Assembly: GCF_002860285.1 (NCBI RefSeq)
Contig: NZ_PGVF01000001.1
Span: forward strand, 496,001-560,000
DNA from: Bacillus sp. M6-12
Lineage (GTDB): Bacteria > Bacillota > Bacilli > Bacillales > DSM-1321
DNA length: 64,000 bases
Reading direction: 5' to 3'
The notes under the pieces: generated by a model
Database searches by the model: none
The model's input: only the letters and a program-made list of their open reading frames with translations
What the model was told of the DNA's origin: nothing
Part shown: positions 1-9,795 of the stretch, one piece after another
Position numbering within the stretch: position 1 is the stretch's first letter
Layout: each line of letters opens with the position of its first letter
Translations under genes and position numbers: made by a program

Positions 1-73
1 CATATATCGTATAAGACATAATCCTACTCCTTCAATCGCAAAATGGATAAACAGATACTATCTCGTTACTTAA

Positions 74-295
74 TTACTCATATTTCATCATCTCTATTTT
101 TTCAGTAACTAAGTCTGGATTGCTAATAAGCATTTGTGCGATTAGAAGATTTATCTCTTGTAAAGTTAAATTTCTCTTAATCTTTATCCATAACCCTTCT
201 TCATCAAAGCCCATTGTTCCTATAAATTCTTCTTCAACAAAAAGATTATCTGTCCACTTTAATCCCGCAGAAATAATTCTTTGAAATTTAAACAA
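74..295 (-). CDS. Hypothetical protein, 73 aa
   Basis: I do not recognise this small acidic protein. It starts with TTG, about seven bases after an AAAAGGAG ribosome binding site, and ends KIEMMKYE. No membrane segment or cysteine motif is visible. It is the last minus-strand gene before the left edge; bases 1-73 hold nothing I can call. Confidence 0.6.
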   Translation of the reverse strand: MFKFQRIISAGLKWTDNLFVEEEFIGTMGFDEEGLWIKIKRNLTLQEINLLIAQMLISNPDLVTEKIEMMKYE

Positions 296-355
296 TTTTT
301 CACACTCCTTTTATCTATCAGTCTTTCATTTTATAGAAGTTGAATTATTTATCAT

Positions 356-610
356 TTAGGAAACACGATACAAAGTTATTTCATGTCCATCTTTTCTTAC
401 TCCATTAACAGACGTACCTACCCATTGCTGATAGCTTTCCACTTTTCCCTCTTCGACAAGGATTCGTAGCAATCGTTTCCCCATATCGTAACCCACTCGG
501 ATTTTTCGTTGAATATAAGAAACGGAAATAGTATCTCCTGGTTGCATATTTTTCACATGCTCATTTAATTGAACCAATTTTTCTTCTTGAATTGTTTGAA
601 TAGTGTTCAT
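356..610 (-). CDS. FtsK-gamma-like winged-helix protein, 84 aa
   Basis: The central motif SVSYIQRKIRVGYDMGKRLL matches the winged-helix gamma domain at the C-terminus of FtsK/SpoIIIE, which recognises short oriented DNA motifs. Here the domain stands alone, so it is probably a DNA-binding accessory or regulator; that role is inferred. The reading frame is open further upstream, but ATG at 610 has the clear AAGGAGAAAGG site and avoids a long overlap with the next gene. Confidence 0.65.
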   Translation of the reverse strand: MNTIQTIQEEKLVQLNEHVKNMQPGDTISVSYIQRKIRVGYDMGKRLLRILVEEGKVESYQQWVGTSVNGVRKDGHEITLYRVS

Positions 611-632
611 TTTAACCTTTCTCCTTTCCTTC

Positions 633-845
633 TTAAAAAAATAATTCTTTCCCACACATAGGGCAAAACTTGATTTTAATTCGCAAATCACTAAAAGTCC
701 CATCAATTCGCAAACTCATTTGTTCGTATTCAATATCCTGCAGAATGGACACTTCATAATGCTGTTTTGTCCCATCGACTTTTTTATCAAAAGGAATGAG
801 TTCTCCTTCATATTCACATTCTTCTATTTCACAGTATTTACACAT
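633..845 (-). CDS. Small zinc-ribbon-like protein, 70 aa
   Basis: Not recognised. An N-terminal CKYC and a C-terminal CPMCGKELFF make a four-cysteine set typical of a zinc ribbon. ATG at 845 follows AAGAGGAG. It lies 22 bp upstream of the FtsK-gamma-like gene on the same strand, so the two are probably co-transcribed. Confidence 0.65.
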   Translation of the reverse strand: MCKYCEIEECEYEGELIPFDKKVDGTKQHYEVSILQDIEYEQMSLRIDGTFSDLRIKIKFCPMCGKELFF

Positions 846-888
846 GTTGTTTCTCCTCTTTATGTAAAGAAAAGAAAATAGCGTATAA

Positions 889-3417
889 CTACGCTACATT
901 CTCTTCTCTAATTTTGTGATTTAAGTGAGTATATCTATCTCTCGATTTTTGTGTTTTAATGGCATACGCAATCGCTTCTGGTTGACCAATGACACAACTG
1001 AAAAGCTCTGCTCTTGTATAACCAGTGTAGAAAAGGTTGTTATCTAACATCATAAAGTTTTGCTTCATAATTGGAAGAATAACTGCTTTCCATTGACTAC
1101 CTTGCGACTTATGAATTGTGAGAGCATACGCATGGTCTAACTCGTCAAAACCGTCATCATAGAACACATATTTATCTTCGTATCGAACGATAATGCGTGT
1201 AACATTGTCTCCATTTTTATCCTTGTAGGTAAGAATTTCTTCAATTACGCCACACTCACCGTTAGTAATCCCAATGGTCTTTTCGTCTTTTACATAATCG
1301 AAATGACCTTTTTCATACCATTCCATATCATAATTATTCTTGATATGAATAACCTTGTCTCCCTTTTGGAAGAAAAGCTGAATCATGTCTGATTTCTGGT
1401 CTATGGTAATTTGGAATTTCTTGTTCAACACTTTGATTCCGTCTTCCTGTTGATTAAATTCCTGCTGAATCAAGTAATTTAACATATATGTTCCAATCAG
1501 ACCTGTGCGTTGAGGACATAACACTTGAACATCTTCAAATGTGTATCCAGGGAATTTCAAAATGTTTTTAATAGATTGTAAAATAGCTTTTTGAGTTCCT
1601 TCTGGTGTTTGTCTATGAAGTACATACGCATCTTTTGTATCTTCACACGTCTCAATCATTTCACCATTGATAATTTTGTTGGCATTTCGGATAATTCCTG
1701 ACATGCTTCCTTGACGTTTAACAACATTTAAAGTGACAACTTTTACAATTCCACTCTCAATCAAGTCAAGAAGCACATTTCCTGCACCCACTGACGGAAG
1801 CTGTTTCGTATCTCCAAGGAAGATAATTTTTGTTCCTTGTGCAATCGCCTTTAATAAATGCTTCGTCAACGTAATATCCAACATTGAACTTTCATCTACT
1901 ACAATAACATCTGCTTCTAATGGGTCTTCTTCATTGAAAGCAAATCCAGTTTGAGGATTGTAACCTAATCCTCTATGAACGGTTACACATTCAATGCCAG
2001 TAGACTTTGTTGCCACTTTACTTGCTTTTCCTGTCGGAGCAAAAACCTTTACCTTGAAAGACTTTCCGTTCTTACGATACTGCATTTCCAAGATTTTTAA
2101 GATAATCTTCAATGTGAATGTCTTCCCACAACCAGCACTTCCGTTTAGGACATAGAAGCCACCACGATACTCTGCAAATTCGGTTACTGCCTTTCGTTGC
2201 ATTTCCTCTAAAGAAATGTTATTGGCTTTTAGGTGCAAATCAAGTTCCTTTTCTAACTCGATTGGTTTTGCGAAGGATGTTTCTTCTGCTAATACTTTGA
2301 CACGATTTGCAACTTTTTGTTCATCAGCATATAAATAGCTCAAATAAATTTTGCTATCTTCATAGACCACTCTTCGTTGAATCGCAATTTCTTGTAACTG
2401 GTCGCCAATTTCATCTTCTGAAATCGGAACAACCATATAACGTAATGCTTCTTTTTTCTTCGGATTCTTTTCTCTCATATAAAAATCCAATTGTCTGCGA
2501 AGGTCGTTGTAGATAATCGTATATTTGTTTTCTCCGATTTCATATTCAAAAGAATCTTTTTCTGCATTTTCAGCAACTAATTTCGTCATTTCTTGATAAC
2601 TTAATTTGATACTAAGCATACTTATAGATTTCTCAACTAATTCTGCTAATGGCAAGAAACAGTGACCTTCACTACTGGACTCTTGAAGTACATGAATGAT
2701 TCCTTCTTGTAAACGGAACTTACTTTTAGGATTATGTCCGATATTTCGTGCAATACGGTCACATTTTTCAAATCCATAACCTCTTACTTCTAAAGCTAAG
2801 AAATAAGGGTTTTCTTCAATTCGCCCAACAATATCATCCTTGTATTGGTCATATAATTTTTTTGCTTGTGGCATGGATAATCCGTATCCAAGTAAAGCAG
2901 AAATCGTTGCTTGGGAATCTTTCATTTTATCCAACTGTTCTTTCCAATTCAAAACAGACTTTTTCCCAATTCCGCTAATAGAATCAGCTACTTGCATCGG
3001 GTCTTCCATTAAAATATCAATACTTTTTTCTCCAAACTCTTCATAAATCAATTCCGCTTTTGATTTAAGACCTTTTAAGGTTTGGAGATAAGCGATAATA
3101 CCCTTTTTATTAACAGGTTTTACATTACGCACTTTATTGACATTAATCTGTTTTTCTCCCTTATAGGTTGTCACATATCCCTCAACAGAGTAGGTTTGAC
3201 CAATTACTAATTCAGAAATGAATTTACCTTTAATGCTTAACTGCTTTTCATTTTCATCTTCACATATATAAATTCCGAATCCTGTATCTTCACGAAACAT
3301 AATCTGATAAGTTGGAATAGCAGTTTTTGTAATGTATTCATTATTTTTATAGGCTTCCAAAACATTCTGTTTTATCTTTTCTTCACGCATTTTCATATCA
3401 AAATCAAAAAAACTCAT
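889..3417 (-). CDS. recD2: RecD2/YrrC-type SF1B DNA helicase, 842 aa
   Basis: An ATP-dependent 5'-3' DNA helicase of the RecBCD-independent RecD2 family. Visible parts: an N-terminal OB-like region, helix-hairpin-helix repeats (SISGIGKKSVLNWKEQL), Walker A GSAGCGKTFTLK, the DESSM Walker B, and a C-terminal 2B/UvrD-C segment ALTIHKSQGSQW. The family acts in repair and replication-fork maintenance; on this element it may serve replication or conjugative processing (inference). The frame is open to a GTG at 3486, but ATG at 3417 follows GGAAGG and matches the family N-terminus better. It has its own promoter at 3513-3552. Confidence 0.88.
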   Translation of the reverse strand: MSFFDFDMKMREEKIKQNVLEAYKNNEYITKTAIPTYQIMFREDTGFGIYICEDENEKQLSIKGKFISELVIGQTYSVEGYVTTYKGEKQINVNKVRNVKPVNKKGIIAYLQTLKGLKSKAELIYEEFGEKSIDILMEDPMQVADSISGIGKKSVLNWKEQLDKMKDSQATISALLGYGLSMPQAKKLYDQYKDDIVGRIEENPYFLALEVRGYGFEKCDRIARNIGHNPKSKFRLQEGIIHVLQESSSEGHCFLPLAELVEKSISMLSIKLSYQEMTKLVAENAEKDSFEYEIGENKYTIIYNDLRRQLDFYMREKNPKKKEALRYMVVPISEDEIGDQLQEIAIQRRVVYEDSKIYLSYLYADEQKVANRVKVLAEETSFAKPIELEKELDLHLKANNISLEEMQRKAVTEFAEYRGGFYVLNGSAGCGKTFTLKIILKILEMQYRKNGKSFKVKVFAPTGKASKVATKSTGIECVTVHRGLGYNPQTGFAFNEEDPLEADVIVVDESSMLDITLTKHLLKAIAQGTKIIFLGDTKQLPSVGAGNVLLDLIESGIVKVVTLNVVKRQGSMSGIIRNANKIINGEMIETCEDTKDAYVLHRQTPEGTQKAILQSIKNILKFPGYTFEDVQVLCPQRTGLIGTYMLNYLIQQEFNQQEDGIKVLNKKFQITIDQKSDMIQLFFQKGDKVIHIKNNYDMEWYEKGHFDYVKDEKTIGITNGECGVIEEILTYKDKNGDNVTRIIVRYEDKYVFYDDGFDELDHAYALTIHKSQGSQWKAVILPIMKQNFMMLDNNLFYTGYTRAELFSCVIGQPEAIAYAIKTQKSRDRYTHLNHKIREENVA

Positions 3418-3512
3418 AGTTAAAACCGCCTTCCACGTTTCGTTTCTCTCATTGATTCTATTCTGTTCAAAGTTCCATATTTGCACACGTTCGATTCAAA
3501 TATTATAACTCT

Positions 3513-3552
3513 ATTATACCACAGATATGCGTTTTTGTCAGTTATTTTTTAC
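3513..3552 (-). promoter_or_regulatory. Promoter of recD2 with GTAAAAAATAA upstream element
   Basis: On the minus strand CTGACA (3536-3541) is separated by 17 bp from TATAAT (3513-3518). The 11-mer GTAAAAAATAA (3542-3552) abuts the -35 box. The same element occurs at four other promoters in the window. Confidence 0.8.
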
Positions 3553-3563
3553 AAAATACAAAT

Positions 3564-3604
3564 AAAAAAGAACAATGGATATTTCACCATTGTCCTTCTT
3601 TTTG
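3564..3604 (-). terminator. Rho-independent terminator after the surface protein gene
   Basis: ACAATGG and CCATTGT arms are followed by a T-run on the minus strand; A/T tracts on both sides could also make it work in the other direction. Confidence 0.8.
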
Positions 3605-3607
3605 TGA

Positions 3608-6600
3608 TTACTTACCGCTTACAACAAAGTACATGTAGTAAACGCCAGTTTCACTGTAAACTGCAATTTTAGCAACACCGTTGCCAACAGTTTTCATTGT
3701 ACCGTTGTCGTCTACTGTTGCAATATCTTTGTTATAAGATAACCATTGAAGGTTCAGTAAATCGCCAAGTGCATTTTGAATTTGTTGAGCATAAGTTACA
3801 GCTAAGTTGACAGTTGTATTTCTGCTAACTTTTACTCGGAAATCAGCATTTCCGTTTCCTGCTCTGTAGTTCTTTTCAGCGTCATCTAAGATATTGCGGA
3901 TAGAACCTAAGAAACCATTTACATCTGCTAATTGAGCTTGTAAATCATTTGCTCTTTCATGAACAGCAGTTGCATCCGTTACAGGAGTAGAGCTTACACT
4001 TGCTAATGCTTTTTCATACTCTGCTTGAACTTTTGCTAATTCTGCTCTTAAATTTGTCATTTGAGCAGTATTTTTAGCAGAGAAATCAGAGTCCTGAAGT
4101 TTTTGTTGTAAAGCAGATAACATATCTTCTAAGCCAGAAACTTCATTTGTTGCATTAATAATGTGATTAACTGTATCAACTCTTTCTTGAAGGTCAGATT
4201 TTACTTCTCCCTCTTTCACGATATTGATAGAGCCTTGAGCTTTAGCAGTATCAGCAGAAGCCAATGTGCCTTCAGCAGTTACTGTGTCAAGTGTTGCTTG
4301 TCCAACATGGATAGTGTCTTGAACATCAGTTGCACGTTGGTCTAAACCAGTTTTTACGTCACCTACTGGAAGAAGTCCAATAAGGTCAGTAGCTTCATCT
4401 AATTCAGATTGTGCATGGTCGATTAAGTCTTGTGTAGTTAAATCAACTACTGATTCTTCTGCCACTGTTGTTTGGTTTTTCGCATCTAACACTTTTTGAG
4501 CTAAGTCTGTTACGTCTTTTGCTCCTTCAATTTTTTCTTCAAGAGAAGTTTGTAGTTCTCCTTCTGGAACTTTTGCTACTAATTCTTCAGCTTTTGCAAT
4601 TTCAGCATTTGCATCGTCAATAGCTGGTTGAGTAGTTAAGTCACCTTTTACTACTTCTTCCATTGCTGTAACTTGATTTTTAGCATTTAAAATATCTTGT
4701 GCTAATTCAATTGTTTCGTTTACAGCGTCTAATCGGCTATCTAAAGAGTTTTTCGCATCTACCTCTGGAAGAACGTCAACTAACTCTTTTGCTACTCCAA
4801 CTTGTTCTTTAGCAGTATCAATTGCTTCTTGTGTCAATAGAGCATCAACATCAGCTAATGCTTCTGCTTTTTCAACTTCTTGTGTAGCGTTGAATACGTC
4901 TTGAGCAAGTTCGATTGCTTCTTTATCATTTGCTAAACCTTGTTTTAATTCAGTTTTAGCTTCTCCTTCTGGAAGAGCTTTAATTAATGTTTCTACATTA
5001 GCATATTTGCTGTTTGCTCCATCAATTAATTCTTGTGTTGTTAGGTCTTGAACCATAACGTCTAATTCAGAAAGAGCTTTTTTAGCGTTCATCACATCTT
5101 CTGCTACTTGAATCGCATTTTTAACGTCATTTAAGCGTTGTTGAAGAGTTGTTTTATCATCACCAGTTTTCAATGTGTTGATAAGCTCTTGTGTGTTTTC
5201 AGCAAGTGCTCTTGCTTCGTCAATTTTCGCTTGAGTAGTTAATTCAGGCATCATTTCGTCAATTTCGTCAAGGTTAGCAATAGCATCTAAGAACGCTTTA
5301 CCTACTACGATATTTTGAGTAGATACTTGACTTTCAGTACCAGCATTGTTCACGACTTTAGCTCCTACTAAATAGTATCCGTAAGGAAGTGGAACATTGT
5401 TGCTTACTGCTTCCAACCAATCTCCACCATCTAATTGATAAAGAGTTTTATCAATGCCTGAAATACTATCATTGTTGTTTAGGTTTACAGTGAAACCATC
5501 TTCTGTTTCAATAATAATTGGAGCATTTGGTACAATTTTATCAATTTCGTAAGGACCCAACACACGATTCATGACGTTTCCAGCGTTATCTTTCGCTTGA
5601 ACGTGTACATAGAATTTACCGTTTTCTGAAATGCTTACATTACGTTGGATATTAGTATCCCATGCACTCCATCCAGTAGTAGGAATTGCACTTGAGTTAG
5701 AAATAGCAAAGCGTTGGTTGTTAAATCCGCTACCGCCTTGGTCAGAGAATTGAACAAGAATATTAATATCTTTTGTTTGCCAATTCACACTTGCAGGGTT
5801 TACGGATGCTTCTGGTGCAGTTACGTCAGATGTTACAGTGATTGCTCTTGAATAAGCCTCTGACCAAACCCCTGCATCGTTTTTAACTTTTAATGCAAGA
5901 ACATAACTTCCAGAACCATAAGAACTAAAGTTTGTTAATGGATTAGCTCCTGTGTAAACAGGGATACCGTTTTTAGTAACAGTCCATTCTTTTTGACTGA
6001 TGTCACGACCAGCAGGGTCATAAGACGTATCAGTAATATCTAATGGTGTTAGGGCTGAAACTTCATTTGTTGAAATAGAGAAGTTTGCAACAGGCTTACT
6101 TACAACAGCAGAATCAGTAGTTACGAACGTAGAAACTGGTGTACTCCAAGCTCCTTGATTGTCTTTTACCATTAATTGAACAATATAGTTTTTACCAAGA
6201 GGTAATTGTTCTGGTAATTCAGCCTCAATCCATTCTGTTGCCATTGTTTCTTTATAACGCCATTTCTTTTCAGCAATACCTTTATCAGTTGTAAATTCAA
6301 GGTCAGGGTCGTAAGAAGAGTCCTGAACTTTTACAGTTACGCTATCAGTGTTACGAAACATTTGCATAGAGAAGTTCGCAACAGGCTTTCTATGAGCATA
6401 AATATATTGTGGTGTAGGGTGTCCATTTCCGAACCATAATTCATAACGACCAGGTTTATCTAACATTTCTGGAACGTCTGATTGATATTGTCCAGAGAAA
6501 GATGCTTGTCCTAAACTGTTATTGAAATAATCTTCGTCATGGTCAAGTTTCCAACGACCATCAGGGAACGCTTCGGTTTGCGTATTTGTTTTTAATTCAG

Positions 6601-7891
6601 CAGGAACAACATCAATGTTTAATGGTGTACCAGCAATTACATAAGGGTCTTCAGGTGTAACAGGTTTTACATCTTCTTGTAGTTTTTGAACTACATAATT
6701 TGCTACTTTTTCAATAGAATCCGCATAGTTACGGTTATCTACGAATGCTCCATTTCCATCATTGCGTTGGATAAAGTCTAATGCTTGTTGCTTGTTTGTA
6801 TCAGTACCCATTGCTACATAGCTGATTTCTTCGTTCATTAAACGAGTTAAAATCTCACCAGAAGCAGAAGCATTGTCAAAGTCACTTACACGTTGGTCAT
6901 CAAGGTTTACTACAAAGCGTTCTGCATTGTCTCTCCAAGATGGTTGACGGATAATATCTTTAAAGTTTTTCACTTCTACTGTTTGCATAAGCAAGTTTTT
7001 GAATGTGATATAAGATAAAGAAGAACAACCATGTGAACCGTAAGAAGCCATAGGTCCGAAACCGTTACCTCTTACTGTTGGTAAGGTAAAGTTGTTAATG
7101 ATTTTTTGTCCGTTATCCCACATATCTACTTTTTCAGGTGTCGCTTCAATTCGTAGAGTATGGTTGCTTGTCTTAGGTTTAGTAAATGTTCCAATACGCT
7201 TACTATATGAAGCATTGGACAATACCCTTGATGCTTCATTATGGAACGTATTTGCATCTACTCCTGTAATTTCATAAAGGAAAATGTTACTTTGTCCAAA
7301 TAAAACCACATATCCATCCATTCTTCCATTTACAATCTTCGTATTAAATAAGAATCCAGCACCTTCTAATGTATGCCAGTCTGTTTTTGTTTCTTGAACA
7401 TCAAACGTAAAGATTTTCTTAGAAGGCGTATTGTCAGGCATGAATACAAAGTCTTTATAAGCTGGTTTTGTATAACCGTAGAACGTAATATCCTTTCCAC
7501 TTACTGCAATATGCTTACTGCGGTGAACACTTCCGTAAGGCTCTCTATAATTCAAGTGGTCATACACTTGCCAATTGAATGTATCTTGTGCTGACATGTT
7601 ATTTGTTTTGATAGCTGAAATGCTAACAATATTAGGATTTACTCCCTTTTCTTGAAGTTTTGCTTTTAAATCTGCTTCAAAATTTGAAGCCTCAACTGAT
7701 GTGTTTCCTACTGTTAATACAACGTCTACATCTTTTGGTTGACTAACCGTTAATCGAATGTCCTCTGTTGTTTCAACCTCAGAAGCAAACACCGTTAATC
7801 CTGGTGTTAGTGCTTGTCCTACCATTGTTGACATAAGTGCAATATTTAGGACTTTTTTCTTATTGTTTTTCTTGTTTGACTGATTCGCCAT
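3608..7891 (-). CDS. Large secreted surface protein with helical repeats and Big2-like end, 1427 aa
   Basis: A predicted exported cell-surface protein. The N-terminus has a lysine-rich start and a hydrophobic core ending near VFAS (signal peptide). Residues ~40-330 contain a beta-rich, LamG-like region; ~450-830 carry Ig/PKD-like modules that repeat KPVANFS; ~870-1290 hold about six helical repeats of ~65 residues, each with a LTTQ..ID.A signature; the last ~80 residues look like a Big2 domain (NKDIATVDDNGTMKTVGNGVAKI). No LPXTG motif or S-layer homology domain is seen, so anchoring is unclear. ATG at 7891 follows AAAGGGG. An adhesin or conjugation surface factor is possible. Confidence 0.75.
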   Translation of the reverse strand: MANQSNKKNNKKKVLNIALMSTMVGQALTPGLTVFASEVETTEDIRLTVSQPKDVDVVLTVGNTSVEASNFEADLKAKLQEKGVNPNIVSISAIKTNNMSAQDTFNWQVYDHLNYREPYGSVHRSKHIAVSGKDITFYGYTKPAYKDFVFMPDNTPSKKIFTFDVQETKTDWHTLEGAGFLFNTKIVNGRMDGYVVLFGQSNIFLYEITGVDANTFHNEASRVLSNASYSKRIGTFTKPKTSNHTLRIEATPEKVDMWDNGQKIINNFTLPTVRGNGFGPMASYGSHGCSSLSYITFKNLLMQTVEVKNFKDIIRQPSWRDNAERFVVNLDDQRVSDFDNASASGEILTRLMNEEISYVAMGTDTNKQQALDFIQRNDGNGAFVDNRNYADSIEKVANYVVQKLQEDVKPVTPEDPYVIAGTPLNIDVVPAELKTNTQTEAFPDGRWKLDHDEDYFNNSLGQASFSGQYQSDVPEMLDKPGRYELWFGNGHPTPQYIYAHRKPVANFSMQMFRNTDSVTVKVQDSSYDPDLEFTTDKGIAEKKWRYKETMATEWIEAELPEQLPLGKNYIVQLMVKDNQGAWSTPVSTFVTTDSAVVSKPVANFSISTNEVSALTPLDITDTSYDPAGRDISQKEWTVTKNGIPVYTGANPLTNFSSYGSGSYVLALKVKNDAGVWSEAYSRAITVTSDVTAPEASVNPASVNWQTKDINILVQFSDQGGSGFNNQRFAISNSSAIPTTGWSAWDTNIQRNVSISENGKFYVHVQAKDNAGNVMNRVLGPYEIDKIVPNAPIIIETEDGFTVNLNNNDSISGIDKTLYQLDGGDWLEAVSNNVPLPYGYYLVGAKVVNNAGTESQVSTQNIVVGKAFLDAIANLDEIDEMMPELTTQAKIDEARALAENTQELINTLKTGDDKTTLQQRLNDVKNAIQVAEDVMNAKKALSELDVMVQDLTTQELIDGANSKYANVETLIKALPEGEAKTELKQGLANDKEAIELAQDVFNATQEVEKAEALADVDALLTQEAIDTAKEQVGVAKELVDVLPEVDAKNSLDSRLDAVNETIELAQDILNAKNQVTAMEEVVKGDLTTQPAIDDANAEIAKAEELVAKVPEGELQTSLEEKIEGAKDVTDLAQKVLDAKNQTTVAEESVVDLTTQDLIDHAQSELDEATDLIGLLPVGDVKTGLDQRATDVQDTIHVGQATLDTVTAEGTLASADTAKAQGSINIVKEGEVKSDLQERVDTVNHIINATNEVSGLEDMLSALQQKLQDSDFSAKNTAQMTNLRAELAKVQAEYEKALASVSSTPVTDATAVHERANDLQAQLADVNGFLGSIRNILDDAEKNYRAGNGNADFRVKVSRNTTVNLAVTYAQQIQNALGDLLNLQWLSYNKDIATVDDNGTMKTVGNGVAKIAVYSETGVYYMYFVVSGK

Positions 7892-8280
7892 ATTTTTATT
7901 ATTCCCCTTTCTAATTTTGGTTTACTGTTTTCATTTTTCTGTCACATCTTATGACACTCGCAAACTATCTATCTCATATCATTCACTGTTTAAAATTATA
8001 TTTTCATAGGATAAAAGCCCCTATGTATCAACTTCTCCACTATTATAATAAAATCCTCAAAATAATATTCTTTAATTCAAGATAATAAGTGAAGAATCTT
8101 TTAAACTTTTTGTCGAAATATGTTATTTAATCTTTTACCTCTCTACTATATCAAGTTTTCACGTTTTTAAATGCGAAAATTTGTCGAACCCCATCCGACC
8201 TTTTACCTACTTGCAAACCATATTTCTTGTCCGATTGAACGTCATTTGCTCCAAATGCTCAATTAATAAAGTTCTAAAGA
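7892..8280. other. Intergenic region upstream of the surface protein gene
   Basis: AT-rich with no convincing ORF. On the minus strand a possible promoter is TTGATA then a 17-bp gap then TATGAA, near 7995-8030, which would leave a leader of about 100 bases. No other repeat or RNA gene was recognised. Confidence 0.4.
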
Positions 8281-8316
8281 AAAAAGACCAAATGATTTTT
8301 TCATCTGGTCTTTTTC
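8281..8316 (-). terminator. Terminator after rok-like gene
   Basis: GACCA-ATGA and TCAT-TGGTC arms are followed by a T-rich tract on the minus strand. Confidence 0.8.
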
Positions 8317-8318
8317 TT

Positions 8319-9194
8319 TTATTCTTCTATATTATGTAAAGTTTCTTCTTGTATGGAGTTATTCTCTTCAATGGAGTTAGATACCTCATTTATATCTTTT
8401 TCCTTTGTTACTGCAATCTCTTGTTCTTCTAAGGAGTCAGCTTCCTTATGTCCTTCTCTTCGATAAAAATATTCTCCACGATAAGGCTTTTCAATTCGTT
8501 CATCCTTTTTCATAAGGCGTTGCATAAAGGTCGTCATGTTCTGAATCTTTACCCCTGTCCGAGTTTCAACTTCCTTTTTTAATTTGGAAGATTGAACAGA
8601 AGCGGTATGTTGCTTCAATATGGACAGTGCTTCCTCATGCAAATGCGTATAATCAATATCTTTTTCACGCTCTCGTTTATTTCTACCCTTTACCTCAATT
8701 TTTTCATTTTTCTTTCCTTTTCTTACTGTATCTTCATTTTTTACTTCATTCTTCTTTTCAGATTCGGCATAGCTTCCAAAAATTTGTTCAAATTGCTTAA
8801 TCATACTCTTCGATTCTTCTAAACTCTTCAATAACTGGTCTTTTTCAGACCTTTCTTTTGTTACCAATTCCTTTAACCCATTAATCATAGGCAAGACTTC
8901 TTTGCTTATTACATTCTCAAATATTTGTACCGCTTCTTGTGTCATTTCTTTTTTTATTTCAGATTGTTTTTCTTGTACTATTTTTGTTAGTTCATTAATA
9001 GGGATAACTTCTTGTGATTCTTTATCCGATGAATCAACTGGAAAAGTTGTTGGAAACAATGTATCTTGTTCATCTAATTTGCGAAGTCTCTCATAAATGG
9101 ATTCCCTTTCATCTCTACATTCCTTTGCAACACGAATTTCTCTTGCATCCAATTCTTCTAATCTTAACTTTAATGACATTCTTTCGTTAAACAT
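8319..9194 (-). CDS. rok: Rok-family nucleoid-associated repressor, 291 aa
   Basis: The N-terminus MFNERMSLKLRLEEL and the C-terminal block with KIQNMTTFMQRLMKK and PYRGEYFYRREG match Bacillus subtilis Rok closely: an N-terminal coiled oligomerisation region and a C-terminal winged helix that binds AT-rich DNA. B. subtilis Rok is about 190 aa; this one has a charged, coiled-coil linker of roughly 100 extra residues plus an acidic tail. ATG at 9194 lies nine bases after AAAGGAAAGG. Plasmid Rok homologues are known to silence or camouflage AT-rich mobile DNA; that role here is inferred. Confidence 0.85.
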   Translation of the reverse strand: MFNERMSLKLRLEELDAREIRVAKECRDERESIYERLRKLDEQDTLFPTTFPVDSSDKESQEVIPINELTKIVQEKQSEIKKEMTQEAVQIFENVISKEVLPMINGLKELVTKERSEKDQLLKSLEESKSMIKQFEQIFGSYAESEKKNEVKNEDTVRKGKKNEKIEVKGRNKREREKDIDYTHLHEEALSILKQHTASVQSSKLKKEVETRTGVKIQNMTTFMQRLMKKDERIEKPYRGEYFYRREGHKEADSLEEQEIAVTKEKDINEVSNSIEENNSIQEETLHNIEE

Positions 9195-9282
9195 TACACA
9201 CAACCTTTCCTTTTTAACCTGTATTCCAAATTATTGTATCAAAATTACCTCTATTTGCGAAATCCACTCTACAATAAAATAT

Positions 9283-9315
9283 AAAAAAGACCAGATTTAT
9301 CTCTGGTCTCATTTT
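9283..9315 (-). terminator. Terminator after the 107-aa orphan gene
   Basis: GACCAGA and TCTGGTC arms precede a T-run on the minus strand, upstream of rok. Confidence 0.8.
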
Positions 9316-9316
9316 C

Positions 9317-9640
9317 TTATTCAGTTAAGGACATGTGTGTTCGCATAAAATCATTGAAGACAGAAAAAGCGTTCATGATTTCAGTATAGTACAATGATTC
9401 TTCTTCATTTTTTAAAATAGAAGTCACGTTTTTCTCAAGGGAATATCCTTGTTCATACAACCAGATAAATCCTTCTATCGTCTTATCAATCGCTTGACTA
9501 ATTTCATCGTTTGCAACAATATCTCCTGTTTGAATGCCTCGGTATTTAATTAATTGTAAATCCATGATTTGATAAGTCAGACGCTCTTCTTTGTTCTCAT
9601 TTTTATTCAACCCATTTAAAAATTGACGAACTGCTTTCAT
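9317..9640 (-). CDS. Hypothetical protein, 107 aa
   Basis: Not recognised; a mostly helical soluble protein. ATG at 9640 follows AAGGAGG with ideal spacing; the upstream part of the open frame lacks a ribosome site. It is a single-gene unit with its own promoter (9718-9757) and terminator, upstream of rok. Confidence 0.65.
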   Translation of the reverse strand: MKAVRQFLNGLNKNENKEERLTYQIMDLQLIKYRGIQTGDIVANDEISQAIDKTIEGFIWLYEQGYSLEKNVTSILKNEEESLYYTEIMNAFSVFNDFMRTHMSLTE

Positions 9641-9717
9641 ATGTCTGTTCCTCCTTAATAGTTTTCTGATTAACAATTGTTATTATTTATGTACGTTTCT
9701 CTAAATTTCATACAATC

Positions 9718-9757
9718 ATCATAACACAAAATTACATAAATGTAAATTATTTTTTAC
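9718..9757 (-). promoter_or_regulatory. Promoter with GTAAAAAATAA element
   Basis: Minus strand: TTTACA (9741-9746), 17 bp, TATGAT (9718-9723), with GTAAAAAATAA at 9747-9757 immediately upstream of the -35 box. Confidence 0.75.
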
Positions 9758-9761
9758 AAAA

Positions 9762-9795
9762 CAAAAAGAACACCTATTTATTAAAAGGTGTTCAA
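9762..9795 (-). terminator. Terminator of the pncB-nadD-nadE operon
   Basis: GAACACC and GGTGTTC arms with a minus-strand T-run. The stem overlaps the stop codon of the last gene. Confidence 0.8.
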
